Source of the DNA: Desulfonatronum lacustre DSM 10312
Lineage (GTDB): Bacteria; Desulfobacterota; Desulfovibrionia; Desulfovibrionales; Desulfonatronaceae
Length of the DNA stretch: 64,000 bases
Direction of reading: 5' to 3'
Assembly: GCF_000519265.1 (NCBI RefSeq)
Contig: NZ_KI912608.1
Span: forward strand, 3,697,452 to 3,761,451
Shown here: positions 8,374 through 16,688 of the stretch, one piece after another
How the letters are laid out: every line of letters begins with the position of its first letter
Numbering within the stretch: the stretch's first letter is position 1
Program-made: the position numbers and the translations under genes
Notes under the pieces: model-generated
The model's database searches: none
What the model saw: the letters and a program-made list of their open reading frames with translations, nothing else
What the model was told of the DNA's origin: nothing

Positions 8374-9657
8374 TCAATCATGGCGGGAATGCTCCGTGTC
8401 CGGGTTCTTTTTGGGAAAGGCCCGTTTGCGTTTCAGGTCGTAGCGACGATAGGTGCCGTCGTCCATCTCCTTGGAAATGACCTTTTTGAACAAGTTGCCC
8501 ATTCGCAACTGCGGCCCTCCCTCGGCGTAAAACGTGTCCCAGGCATAGTGAAAGAGTTCCTGCAGGGTGTCCGGAGGCATTTGCTTGGGCTGAAAAACCA
8601 CTTTGTCGCAGGTGTACTCCAGCCAGTTGTTGCTCAGGATACGGTCTTGCTGCTCGAACATCTCCCGGATGGGGGTGTGCGGGAACGGGGTCAGGATCGT
8701 GAACTCGGCCATGTCCAATTCCACCTCCAGGAGGAAGTCTACCATCCGCTTGATGTAGGATTCGTCGTGATCGTCCAGACCCAGGAGGATGGTGCCTTCA
8801 ATGCCGATGTCGTGGTCCTTGAGCATCCTGATCCGTTCCCGAATGGTTTTCGAATCGTCGATCACCGCCTGGTACACGTACCAGCAGCCGGCCTGGGCCG
8901 CGAGGTCCAGGATTTCCGGGTCGTACATGATGGGATGGGAAATCCACTTGCGCTTCAAGGGAATCATGGCCGTGAACAGGTCTTTCAGCCACTCCCGGTC
9001 CTGGGCCAGGGAATTGTCCACGAAGAACAGCCGGTTGTTGGCGATGGATTCCATCTCCGCGATGACCTTGTGGATGGGACGCGGCCGGAAGGACTTGCCG
9101 CCCAGATAGGCCACGCAGCAGGGCATGCAGTTGAACTTGCAGCCTCGGGAGGCGTGGAGCAGATCCACCATCTGGACGCCGCGATAGTTGTACAGGTCGC
9201 GCTTCAATATGCCGCGCCGCGCCGTTCCCGCCAGGGAGATGTCCGGAGGAGCGCCAAGATAGTCATAGACGGGGCGCAGGCGGTTTTCCTTCAGATCCTG
9301 GATCACCGCGGCGAAGCGGCCTTCCACTTCGCCCAGAAAGAGCGAGTCCGCGTGTCGGGCCGCTTCCTCGGCGTGAAGCATGGTCCCGATGCCGCCCATG
9401 ATCACCGGCACGCCCAGTTCCCGGTAACGGTCCGCGATGGCCAGGGCCCTGGGCAGCTGGCAGGTGAGCATCACCGACAGGGCCGCCAGATTCGTGGAGG
9501 CGTCGAAGTCCAGGGGCTCCAGGTTCTCGTCCGTGAACGTGATCTCCACGTCCTCGGGGACTTCCGCCGCGAAGACCACCGGCCCGTGAGGCGGCAGGTG
9601 GAATTCGGTCTGGCGTTCGAGCTTGGGCCATTTGGGGTAGATCAGGTGCATGCGCAT
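8374..9657 (-). CDS. Cobalamin-binding-type radical SAM protein (3)
   Basis: About 427 residues from ATG at 9657, overlapping the upstream thioesterase gene by 16 bp; ATG at 9675 or 9651 are alternatives. The N-terminal domain (LAALSVMLTCQLPRAL, VIMGGIGTMLH, FLGEVEGRFA) is B12-domain-like. The radical SAM cluster is C173-X3-C177-X2-C180 in SRGCKFNCMPC, followed by a fourth Cys. Later segments include YVYQAVIDD and GTILLGLDDHDESY. It resembles proteins annotated as B12-binding radical SAM of unknown function and is more divergent from the other two. Third of a three-gene run, so the three may act in sequence or as a complex. Confidence 0.85.
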   Translation of the reverse strand: MRMHLIYPKWPKLERQTEFHLPPHGPVVFAAEVPEDVEITFTDENLEPLDFDASTNLAALSVMLTCQLPRALAIADRYRELGVPVIMGGIGTMLHAEEAARHADSLFLGEVEGRFAAVIQDLKENRLRPVYDYLGAPPDISLAGTARRGILKRDLYNYRGVQMVDLLHASRGCKFNCMPCCVAYLGGKSFRPRPIHKVIAEMESIANNRLFFVDNSLAQDREWLKDLFTAMIPLKRKWISHPIMYDPEILDLAAQAGCWYVYQAVIDDSKTIRERIRMLKDHDIGIEGTILLGLDDHDESYIKRMVDFLLEVELDMAEFTILTPFPHTPIREMFEQQDRILSNNWLEYTCDKVVFQPKQMPPDTLQELFHYAWDTFYAEGGPQLRMGNLFKKVISKEMDDGTYRRYDLKRKRAFPKKNPDTEHSRHD

Positions 9658-10118
9658 GGTTTGTCCCGTTTCCATCGGTCGCAGAAGGCTTCGAAAAAAG
9701 GAGGCAGGGCGATGAGCACGTTCATCTTCAGGTCCAGGAGCATTTGCACGGTATAGCCGGTGGTGGCGATTGTCCCCGCGACGTTGCGGACCACGTATTC
9801 GGTGTTGATCCGCGCGGACTCGGAAAAATGCTGGATCCCCTCCACGGTGAACTCTTCGTCGAAGCGCAGGGGCTGGTGGTAGTCCACGTGCATCATTTTA
9901 ATGGGCGTGACCACGCCGTGCTCGTAGAAGGCCATGTAGCCGATGCCGTATTTGTCGCCCAGGGCCATACGCGCGTCCTCGAAAAAACTTGGGTATCGGC
10001 CATGCCAGACAATGCCCAGCGGGTCCACCTCCTCGAAGCGCACCCGTCGCGCACAGACGGCTCGCAAGGGCTCGGGGTGGCCATCCTGTTTTGGGAAATA
10101 CGGTTTGCGCATGTTCAT
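9642..10118 (-). CDS. Acyl-CoA/ACP thioesterase, 4-hydroxybenzoyl-CoA thioesterase family (hot-dog fold)
   Basis: 158 residues. The segment EVDPLGIVWHGRYPSFFEDAR contains the conserved Asp-Xaa-Xaa-Gly-Ile-Val-Xaa-His active-site region of YbgC/4HBT thioesterases. These hydrolyse acyl thioesters, here probably releasing or editing chains from ACP. ATG at 10118 overlaps the stop of the upstream dehydratase gene (ATGA), so translation is coupled. A thioesterase of this type is a regular member of aryl-polyene clusters. The C-terminus has a Cys-rich end (PCACT) of no known role. Confidence 0.87.
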   Translation of the reverse strand: MNMRKPYFPKQDGHPEPLRAVCARRVRFEEVDPLGIVWHGRYPSFFEDARMALGDKYGIGYMAFYEHGVVTPIKMMHVDYHQPLRFDEEFTVEGIQHFSESARINTEYVVRNVAGTIATTGYTVQMLLDLKMNVLIALPPFFEAFCDRWKRDKPCACT

Positions 10119-10537
10119 CCGTCAGCGGGGGCGCCTGGTTCAGAGGTGGAGGCCAAGGTGAATGTAAGGGTGTACGCCGCGGCCTGTTGCTGGTCCACGG
10201 TCAGCACAACGTTGCAAGCCCCGCCGCCGGGGCCGCATCGGGCGCAACGGGAGCATCGGGCCGTAATGGTTTCTCCGGGCTTCAGTTTCCGCAAGAATTT
10301 GGCCCGGGTTACGGTTTTCAGCCGCTGGTGACCGGTTTTCTCCGCAAGGAGGGCCTGGGACAAAACAACGCCGAGCCCGATCTGGACCACGGCCGGCAGA
10401 ATCGCTTCTTCCGGAAAGTGTCCGGCGAATCCGACGAACTCGGGCGGGAAGGAGAAGTCCTGGCGGATGGTTTGACCGTCCTCCCGGATGGCCGGACCCA
10501 ACCGGGCGGCCAGGATGCCGTCGCTGATCGTGTTCAT
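10115..10537 (-). CDS. Hot-dog 3-hydroxyacyl-ACP dehydratase (FabZ/ApeI-like)
   Basis: 140 residues. FVGFAGHFPEEAILPAVVQIG matches the FabA/FabZ active-site strand and helix (GHFP...LP), although the usual Pro-Gly-Val reads Pro-Ala-Val. The enzyme removes water from 3-hydroxyacyl-ACP to give the trans-2-enoyl group, the step that creates each double bond of a polyene. A second dehydratase lies at 14384-14854, so the pair may form a heterodimer as in aryl-polyene systems. Both ends show ATGA overlaps with neighbours. The Cys pair in RCSRCARCG is unusual for this family. Confidence 0.82.
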   Translation of the reverse strand: MNTISDGILAARLGPAIREDGQTIRQDFSFPPEFVGFAGHFPEEAILPAVVQIGLGVVLSQALLAEKTGHQRLKTVTRAKFLRKLKPGETITARCSRCARCGPGGGACNVVLTVDQQQAAAYTLTFTLASTSEPGAPADG

Positions 10538-11208
10538 GGCTCAAAGACCTCATGCAGGACAATGGTCAATGCGTATCCGGCCCGGTGGTCCTGGTAGACG
10601 ATTCGTCCGGGACCCGTAAAGCCGTTCATGGGTTGGTAGGCGTCGAAGTCAACGCTCCAGCGCCGCTTTGGATCGTAGACACGGCGAACCTGCCCCTTGC
10701 GCGGGTCGCAGGTCTGAACCACCGGCGACCCTTGAGACCGGTCGATCAGCAGCAGATCTTCCGGCCCGAGATGGGCCTCGGCGTCGGCCATGTCCCGGTG
10801 GGACAAAAAAATCCGGCGCGTACTCAACGCGATCTGGTCGGCCAGCCGCTCTCCGTTGGCTCCCAGGGTGGGGGCCAGAGCAAGGATATCGTGACCTTCC
10901 GAGGTGACCTTCAGATCGAACAGCTTCATTCCCAGTTCGGAAAGGCCGACAATTCGCACCTCAGCCCGATCCACGTCAAGAATCATGAACCCCTGGAGCA
11001 CATGGGTTTGTCCTTGGGTCTCCAAAAATACGGTTTGACGCAGATGGTACGGAGTTTCGCCCGCGGGCCACGGTGTCAGGCAGGAGTCGGTGGGAGGGAT
11101 CACGTGTGGCAGGTAGCCGTCCGGTGGAAGGTACGGACGGGAACAACCCGTCAGGAGGATGGCGAGAAAGATGCCTTGCAAGATGCCGTGAATGATGCGT
11201 TGCGACAT
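10534..11208 (-). CDS. DUF3261-type outer-membrane lipoprotein
   Basis: 224 residues. A signal peptide ends in the lipobox LLTGC (Cys about 22), so the mature protein is lipid-anchored. The rest (VLQGFMILDVDRAEVRIVGLSELGMKLFDLKV) matches my memory of DUF3261 proteins, which accompany LolA-like and MMPL proteins in aryl-polyene clusters and probably help place the product in the outer membrane. It lies 4 bp after the MMPL exporter gene and overlaps the dehydratase start by ATGA. Export role inferred from context. Confidence 0.82.
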   Translation of the reverse strand: MSQRIIHGILQGIFLAILLTGCSRPYLPPDGYLPHVIPPTDSCLTPWPAGETPYHLRQTVFLETQGQTHVLQGFMILDVDRAEVRIVGLSELGMKLFDLKVTSEGHDILALAPTLGANGERLADQIALSTRRIFLSHRDMADAEAHLGPEDLLLIDRSQGSPVVQTCDPRKGQVRRVYDPKRRWSVDFDAYQPMNGFTGPGRIVYQDHRAGYALTIVLHEVFEP

Positions 11209-11212
11209 GGGC

Positions 11213-13717
11213 TTACCGGTGGGATTTTTTGCGCGGCTCCAGGCACGGCACCACGAACAGGGCCGCCGGGATCGCGGCGGCGATGCCGATGAGGACGGTC
11301 AGGCCGATGGAGTGCAGGGCTGGATGGTCGGCCAGGACCAGGGCTCCGAAGCCGAGCAGGGTTGTCAGGCCGGAGACCAGTACGGCCTTTTCAGTGTCCA
11401 GGTCAGTGCCCAGGCCAATGTCCAGGTTAGCGTCCAGATCCGTGCCCAATCCCGAGCCCAAGCTGTCCCGCCCCCGGTCGAGGCGCATGGTCATGAAGAT
11501 GCCGTAGTCCACGCCCAGTCCCAGTATCAGAAACGTGGCCGCGATGGAGTAGAGATTAAAGGGAATGTTCAGAAGTGTCACGACAACGATCAAGGCGGAC
11601 AGCCCGGCCAGGGCCGGGGTCAGGGACTGGAGCATGCGTCGCGGGTTGCGGAACAACACGGCGGTCATCAGGGTCACGAAGACTCCGGCGGCCAGGAGAA
11701 AGCGGGTCATGTCCCGGTGCAGGGCCGCGGCGATGTGCCGGCCCAGGAGAGACTGGGATACCAGCCGGGTTTCGGAAGGGAGGAGGGCGTGGAGTTCGGG
11801 CTTGTCGGGAAGCAGCGTGAGGATGGTCACGCCCGCGTTGTCCGGAACAACGAGCATGTCGATCAGCTCTTCCATACCGAGACGACGGAGGTGATCGATA
11901 CGGACCTGTTCAGGCTCGGCCTGGAGGAAGTCAAAAAACGGGGCAAAGGCCTGGGGCGCGAAGCCCAGGCGCGCGCCTTCCCTGGCCATGATATCCCGAA
12001 GCCCGGCTCTTCGTTGCGTCCAGAAATCCGTCCATCGGCAGATGGATTCCTCTTGAACCGACGCGGGGGGCAACAGCGGGGCCAGGCTGGCGACGGGCGT
12101 GCCCGGGCCCGCTTTTTCCAGAAAGGCATGTTGGGCATGGGCCGTTTGCAACGCATTTTCCAGGGTATCGCCCTGGGCAACGAGCATGGCCAGGCTGCGC
12201 ACCCCGCCCCAGGACTGCGCGACGACCCGCTCGGCCTGAGCCAGTTCTTCGGGGACCATGCTCAGGGCCTGAAGGCGTCCGTCGAAATGAATCGAGGGCC
12301 AGCAGAGCACGGCGGTCGCCAGCAGGGCGACGAACGCCGAGATCGCCGGCCTGCGGCGAGTCGGCCATGAGGCCAAATGCGCCAATGGTCGCTCTGGCGG
12401 ATGAACTGGCGTGGACGGACGCCGCTTGTTTCGGCGCAGCAGCAAAACCGGCAGGACCGTCAGGGACAGAAGCATGGCCGCGCTCAGGCCGGAAACCGTG
12501 AACAGGGCCAATTGCCGCTGTCCCGGCAGGCTGGAGAACAGGAGCAGGCTGAACACCCCGGCGGAGGTCAGCCAGCAGAACAGGATCGGCTTGGCCAGCA
12601 GGGCCAGAGTCTGTGCCGGATCAGCGCCGCGTCGCAGCCCGTACCAGACATGCAGCCCGTAATCCACGGCCAGCCCCATGAGTACGGCCCCGAAGCCCAG
12701 CGTGATGCCGGAGAGAGGATTGCCGGTGGCGGCCACGGCCGCGACGCCAGCCAGCATGGCGACCAGGGGCGCGGCGTAGGCGAATGCAGCCCGCCAGGAA
12801 CGCAGAAACAGAACGAACAGGGCCAGAATGCCCAGGGCCGAGACGGGAAGCACCAGGGCCAGATCCCGCTGGATGGCCTGGGCGTTGGCCGCGGTATAGG
12901 CGTGGCCGCTGATCACGAAGGCCCGTATCGGGCTCGAAAGATCATTCGAAAGGTCATCCGAAGACGCATCCGCCAGCGCCGCGGCCAGAATGTCATCCAG
13001 GGCCGCCAGCATGTCCCGGGAGCCCCGGGCGTCGGTCATGGCCACGGGAGTGTCCAGGACGAGCAGGGCTCCGGGATGATCCGGGTTCAGGAAAATGCCT
13101 TCACCGGGATTCGACATGGCGAGGCCGTCACCGATAATGTCAAGGGAAGACAGCTTACCCCAGATCAGATTCCGCAATCCCAGCGGGTCCGAGCTGATCA
13201 GTCCCTTCATCCCGATACCCTGCAATCCCAGGAGCGTCTCGCGGGCACCTTCCAGGGCGCGACGGACGGATTCCGGATGGAGCAGCGTCTCGATGCGCTC
13301 CAGGTCGGATGGCGTGGAAAGCGCCGGAAGCAGGGAAAGAAACTGATCCGCCATATCCTGAGCTTCCGGCTGGTCGGGGGCTGTGCTTGGTTCGGCGAAC
13401 CAGGGCGGGCCGGCCGCTTCTCGAATATCTTGAGCCGCTTGCCTCAGAACTTCCAGATCGACAAGCCCGGACTGCCCAGGCACCGGTTCCAGGATCACGA
13501 GCACCTTGGACAGGAACGGGGCATGGCCCAGCAGACGGACATCCCCGGCCAGGCCGGAGCCGTCGTCGGGGAGCATGGCCTCGATGTCCTCCGCCAGGGT
13601 TGCCTGGCGCAGAAAAAAAAGTCCCATGGCCAGGCAGCCCGCGAGGAGCAGGAGAACTGTGGCTTTATGGGACAATAAAACGGTGAAAAGGCGCACCGTG
13701 GCTGGAGTTCGCGCCAT
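11213..13717 (-). CDS. MMPL/RND-family lipid exporter
   Basis: 834 residues from ATG at 13717, five bases after the LolA-like gene ends and just behind an AGGA within TAGGATC; the open frame continues to 13954 only by overlap with that gene. Two repeats of one helix, a large periplasmic domain and five helices are visible: TM near residue 17, periplasmic to about 250, helices about 255-420, then the second half with a periplasmic loop and helices from about 690. GLAVDYGLHVWYG and GLGVDYGIFMTMR carry the Asp-Tyr-Gly proton-relay motifs. It likely moves the finished lipid or polyene out of the inner membrane with the LolA-like and DUF3261 proteins. Confidence 0.9.
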   Translation of the reverse strand: MARTPATVRLFTVLLSHKATVLLLLAGCLAMGLFFLRQATLAEDIEAMLPDDGSGLAGDVRLLGHAPFLSKVLVILEPVPGQSGLVDLEVLRQAAQDIREAAGPPWFAEPSTAPDQPEAQDMADQFLSLLPALSTPSDLERIETLLHPESVRRALEGARETLLGLQGIGMKGLISSDPLGLRNLIWGKLSSLDIIGDGLAMSNPGEGIFLNPDHPGALLVLDTPVAMTDARGSRDMLAALDDILAAALADASSDDLSNDLSSPIRAFVISGHAYTAANAQAIQRDLALVLPVSALGILALFVLFLRSWRAAFAYAAPLVAMLAGVAAVAATGNPLSGITLGFGAVLMGLAVDYGLHVWYGLRRGADPAQTLALLAKPILFCWLTSAGVFSLLLFSSLPGQRQLALFTVSGLSAAMLLSLTVLPVLLLRRNKRRPSTPVHPPERPLAHLASWPTRRRPAISAFVALLATAVLCWPSIHFDGRLQALSMVPEELAQAERVVAQSWGGVRSLAMLVAQGDTLENALQTAHAQHAFLEKAGPGTPVASLAPLLPPASVQEESICRWTDFWTQRRAGLRDIMAREGARLGFAPQAFAPFFDFLQAEPEQVRIDHLRRLGMEELIDMLVVPDNAGVTILTLLPDKPELHALLPSETRLVSQSLLGRHIAAALHRDMTRFLLAAGVFVTLMTAVLFRNPRRMLQSLTPALAGLSALIVVVTLLNIPFNLYSIAATFLILGLGVDYGIFMTMRLDRGRDSLGSGLGTDLDANLDIGLGTDLDTEKAVLVSGLTTLLGFGALVLADHPALHSIGLTVLIGIAAAIPAALFVVPCLEPRKKSHR

Positions 13718-13721
13718 GATC

Positions 13722-14387
13722 CTAGAACAGCCCCGGTGAAACATCCTCATTGACGCGGACGTTGAAGAAGCGGATGCGGGTGGTGTCGCCGTCGGGTTCG
13801 AAGAGCACGATCTCCTGAAGGTGGGTTTCGTCCCGGTCAAAGGAGACCTGGACGCGCTGGAGGACCGCCGCGAGTTGACGGGTTCTGGGCAGGAGTTCCA
13901 GGGTAAGCGGGGCTGTTTCCGGGGTCGATTCTGGGGTCGTCTTTGGCACGGCAAGGGTGAAAGAGGCTTCCAGTTTTTCGGCGTCCATGGTGGACCAGGC
14001 CAGCATCTGGTCCACGATCACCGAGAGGATTGGATCCCGGGCCAGCGGGGAGGGGGCGGACATCCCGGAATGTTCATTCCAGCGCCGGACCTGTTCCCCG
14101 TCCGAGGCGAATCCAAAAGCGGAGGGCTCCTGATAGGCCCAGTGAATTTTGCCGGGTTGCTTCACGGCGAAGACGCCCATGGAAACAAAGGTTCGGTCGA
14201 ACATGCTCAGGCGCTTTTCCTGCTCAAAATCCCCTTGGACCGATCGGGTGCCTTGGTGAATGACCGCCAGGCGTTCCCGTAAGGCCGGCGTCAATTCCTT
14301 GAATTCGTCAGTCACGGCGGTTGGGGGAAGTCCGAGAGACAGGAAGAGGAGGAGAAAACAGGACAAGGCCAGGCGGTGAATCGTCAT
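13722..14387 (-). CDS. LolA-like outer membrane lipoprotein carrier protein
   Basis: 221 residues with a signal peptide (LALSCFLLLFLSLGLPPTAVT) and a LolA-like beta-sheet body: VQGDFEQEKRLSMFDRTFVSMGVF, KQPGKIHWAYQEP, FASDGEQVRRW. In aryl-polyene clusters such proteins are thought to chaperone the hydrophobic product across the periplasm. It starts by ATGA overlap with the dehydratase upstream and is followed by the MMPL gene after 4 bp, so the carrier and exporter are made together. Not the housekeeping LolA, which normally sits elsewhere. Confidence 0.85.
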   Translation of the reverse strand: MTIHRLALSCFLLLFLSLGLPPTAVTDEFKELTPALRERLAVIHQGTRSVQGDFEQEKRLSMFDRTFVSMGVFAVKQPGKIHWAYQEPSAFGFASDGEQVRRWNEHSGMSAPSPLARDPILSVIVDQMLAWSTMDAEKLEASFTLAVPKTTPESTPETAPLTLELLPRTRQLAAVLQRVQVSFDRDETHLQEIVLFEPDGDTTRIRFFNVRVNEDVSPGLF

Positions 14388-14854
14388 GCCGGGCCTCCTT
14401 GCTCATCGCCGTCCGAAGCGATCCAGATTTTCAGTTCTCCCTGGGCCAAAAGATCGTCGTGACGGCGGACCTCCGCGTCGATGATCACGAATCCTGCGAA
14501 CTCTCCGGTGGGCCGGACTCCGACGGTCAGCCGGTCGCCGACCGAGACGCTCGGCTGGTTGGCTTCCGGTGTGGGAAACGAGACTTTTTTCACCCCCACC
14601 AGATACCCCGTCCGCCCCGGACGCCCGGCCTGGAGATCACTATAGCCGCTGACCGCGGCAAAGGTCTGGGCCATAAGTTCCACCATGGCCTCGGGGAGCA
14701 ACGCGTCGTCCCGGTCCAGAAAAATATTGTCCGCCCGGATAACGGTCTCCGCCGTGCCCGAACCGTCCGGCTCCACGGACAGGACCGTGTCGATCAGGCG
14801 CATGGGAGGCTGGTGGGGCATCAGGTCGGCGGCGGAGTGGGGGAGTTGGATCAT
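14384..14854 (-). CDS. Hot-dog dehydratase, ApeP-like (first gene of leftward operon)
   Basis: 156 residues. The opening LMPHQPPMRLIDTVLS is the signature of the 3-hydroxylacyl-ACP dehydratase family found in aryl-polyene and flexirubin clusters, and LLPEAMVELMAQTFAAVSG is the hot-dog central helix. It may pair with the dehydratase at 10115-10537. As the first gene, its 102-bp upstream gap to the divergent antitoxin gene must hold the promoter for the twelve-gene run down to 1530; no clear -35/-10 pair was picked out. Confidence 0.85.
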   Translation of the reverse strand: MIQLPHSAADLMPHQPPMRLIDTVLSVEPDGSGTAETVIRADNIFLDRDDALLPEAMVELMAQTFAAVSGYSDLQAGRPGRTGYLVGVKKVSFPTPEANQPSVSVGDRLTVGVRPTGEFAGFVIIDAEVRRHDDLLAQGELKIWIASDGDEQGGPA

Positions 14855-14956
14855 GGGTGCGTTCCTTTGAGATTAGCCGTGAATATATCCGGATTTGACA
14901 TGCTCTCAAGCGCGACGTACTTCTTGGGGAAGAGTGTACGTCAAAGAGGAGGAAGC

Positions 14957-15199
14957 ATGAACACGAAACTGACCTTGCGCTTGGATGACGAGCTGATCGA
15001 TTCGGCCAAGCAACACGCCGCCCGGACGGGCAAATCCGTTTCACGCATTGTCGCGGATCTGTTTGAAATGATCCGAAATGAAAAGCAAGGCAGGGAGCTT
15101 CCACTGCCACCGGTCGTGAAAAGCCTCAAAGGGGCCCTGAAAGGCAGGCCTGTGGAGGAAAACGAGTACCGGAAACATCTGGAAGAAAAGTACCTGTGA
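14957..15199 (+). CDS. Antitoxin of PIN toxin-antitoxin pair (DUF6364-like, ribbon-helix-helix)
   Basis: 80 residues from ATG at 14957 behind AGAGGAGGAAGC, a strong ribosome site. The N-terminus MNTKLTLRLDDELIDSAKQHAARTG followed by SVSRIVADLFEM is a ribbon-helix-helix DNA-binding fold. The C-terminal half (ALKGRPVEENEYRKHLEEKYL) would wrap the toxin. Its TGA overlaps the GTG start of the toxin gene. Such antitoxins neutralise the nuclease and repress their own promoter. Inserted between two parts of the lipid cluster. Confidence 0.88.
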   Translation: MNTKLTLRLDDELIDSAKQHAARTGKSVSRIVADLFEMIRNEKQGRELPLPPVVKSLKGALKGRPVEENEYRKHLEEKYL

Positions 15200-15612
15200 A
15201 CGTTCTTTTCGATACCAACGTGATCCTGGACGTCCTGCTGGACAGAGAGCCTTTTGCCGATGATGCCGCCCTGCTCCTGGCAATGGTGGAACGCTCCGAA
15301 ATTAAGGGCTCCATTTGCGCCACGACGGTGACCACCATCCATTACCTCGCGGCCAAGGTGCTCGGCACCCAGGCTGCCATGGGCCATGTCCGTTCCCTGC
15401 TCGCCTTGTTCGTCGTCGCTCCCGTGAATCGCGTGGTGCTGGAGAGCGCTCTGGCTTCTGGTTTCGCCGACTTCGAAGACGCGGTCGTGCATGCGTCCGC
15501 CCGTCATGTCGGCGCGGAGTACATCGTGACCAGGAACGTTCCAGACTTCAAGAATGCCGCGCTCCCCGTGCTGACACCATCGGAATTGATCATGCACATG
15601 GCTTGTTTATGA
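15196..15612 (+). CDS. PIN-domain ribonuclease toxin (VapC-like)
   Basis: 138 residues from GTG at 15196 (GTGA overlap with the antitoxin). PIN-domain acids are visible: Asp6 in FDTNVILD, the Asp/Glu group in GFADFEDAVVHASA, and Asp in VTRNVPDFKNA. Such toxins cut specific RNAs. The final residues run 6 bp past the end of the convergent radical SAM gene. Family assignment is firm; the RNA target is unknown. Confidence 0.88.
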   Translation: MNVLFDTNVILDVLLDREPFADDAALLLAMVERSEIKGSICATTVTTIHYLAAKVLGTQAAMGHVRSLLALFVVAPVNRVVLESALASGFADFEDAVVHASARHVGAEYIVTRNVPDFKNAALPVLTPSELIMHMACL

Positions 15613-16650
15613 GTTGATCCGCTCCGGATTTCTCCAGCAAAGAGGGTCCGCGGCCAGGTAGTCGCCGGTGTGCTGGTAGGCCATGCCTCGGCAGCCGTAG
15701 CAGGAATGGTGGAACTCGCAGGTTTTGCAGGCCCCTTTGATGGTTTCGCGGATGTTGCGCAGGTCGCGGATGACCGGGCTTTGGTGGAGGATCTCAGCGA
15801 GCCTGGCCGTGCGGATGTTGCCCACGGCGATGTCCACGCCCGGACAGGGGACGACGTCGCCGTGCACGGTTATCGTGCAGGTGTAGAAATGGCGGTTGCA
15901 GGTCAGGCCGGCCACCGGGGGGCGTGGGTCCCATTCCATGCCGAAGCGGGTTTTGTCCAGGTCGGCCAGGGTTTGAAACAAGGACCGGATTTCCTCGGGG
16001 CCGACGAGCAGTTCCGGGTAGTGGCGGGCTCGGCCCTGAAGGGTGATGGTCTCGAAGTACGGGACCATGCCCTGGTCGCGAATCCAGGCCCACATGGTCG
16101 GCAGTTCCGAGAGATTTTGGCGGCAGATCACGGTCTGCACGCCCAGCGGAAGCTCTGGCGCGGGGTATCCCGCGTCGCGCAGATGGTGCAGCCCCTGGCG
16201 GATTTTCGCGAAGGTCCCGGGCTTGTCCGCCAGCACGTCCTGCACCTCCTCGCGCATGCTGTTCATCTTGATCACCGGACTGACTCCCAGGGCCATGAAT
16301 TCCTTGGCCAGCTCGGCGGTGATCCGCGTCCCGTTGGTGAACAGATCAATGGCCGCTCCGCGCCGGTGAATATGTCGCAGGATGGCCAGGATGTCTGGAT
16401 AAACCAACGGCTCCCCGCCGCCCAGGACGATGATCCGCCTGGCCCCCAGTTCCACGGCCTGGTCCACGGCATCCAGAATCTCCGACAGGGACAACTCCGC
16501 GTCCAGGGCCGTCCCGGAATCCGCATAGCAGTAAATGCACCGCAGATTGCACGCCCTGGACAATTCCAGTTCCATGGACAATAAGCGTCCCGTTTGCTTG
16601 GCGTCTTCGATGTCTTCCGGCGAAAATTTGCAAGAAAGGTTATTTTTCAT
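15607..16650 (-). CDS. Radical SAM/SPASM domain protein
   Basis: About 347 residues from ATG at 16650; ATG at 16671 adds seven residues. The core cluster is C34-X3-C38-X2-C41 (SRACNLRCIYC). GGGEPLVYPDIL marks the SAM-binding strand. The C-terminal part is rich in Cys (CPGVDI, CKTCEFHHSCYGCRG, DPLC), which fits a SPASM domain with extra iron-sulfur clusters. SPASM proteins usually modify peptides or proteins but also act on small molecules. It is divergent from the AMP-ligase gene, with a short shared promoter gap, which suggests joint regulation and a part in making or activating the starter unit. Confidence 0.88.
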   Translation of the reverse strand: MKNNLSCKFSPEDIEDAKQTGRLLSMELELSRACNLRCIYCYADSGTALDAELSLSEILDAVDQAVELGARRIIVLGGGEPLVYPDILAILRHIHRRGAAIDLFTNGTRITAELAKEFMALGVSPVIKMNSMREEVQDVLADKPGTFAKIRQGLHHLRDAGYPAPELPLGVQTVICRQNLSELPTMWAWIRDQGMVPYFETITLQGRARHYPELLVGPEEIRSLFQTLADLDKTRFGMEWDPRPPVAGLTCNRHFYTCTITVHGDVVPCPGVDIAVGNIRTARLAEILHQSPVIRDLRNIRETIKGACKTCEFHHSCYGCRGMAYQHTGDYLAADPLCWRNPERINS

Positions 16651-16688
16651 GACAAAATTTGTTCCACGCATCCATTGCGAGGCTCAGC

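Noticed and set aside
7150..9756. An 868-residue plus-strand open frame across two radical SAM genes
   Set aside because: It is antisense to two proteins with intact CX3CX2C motifs and has no recognisable domain; composition is His/Gln/Gly-rich, typical of GC-rich antisense frames.
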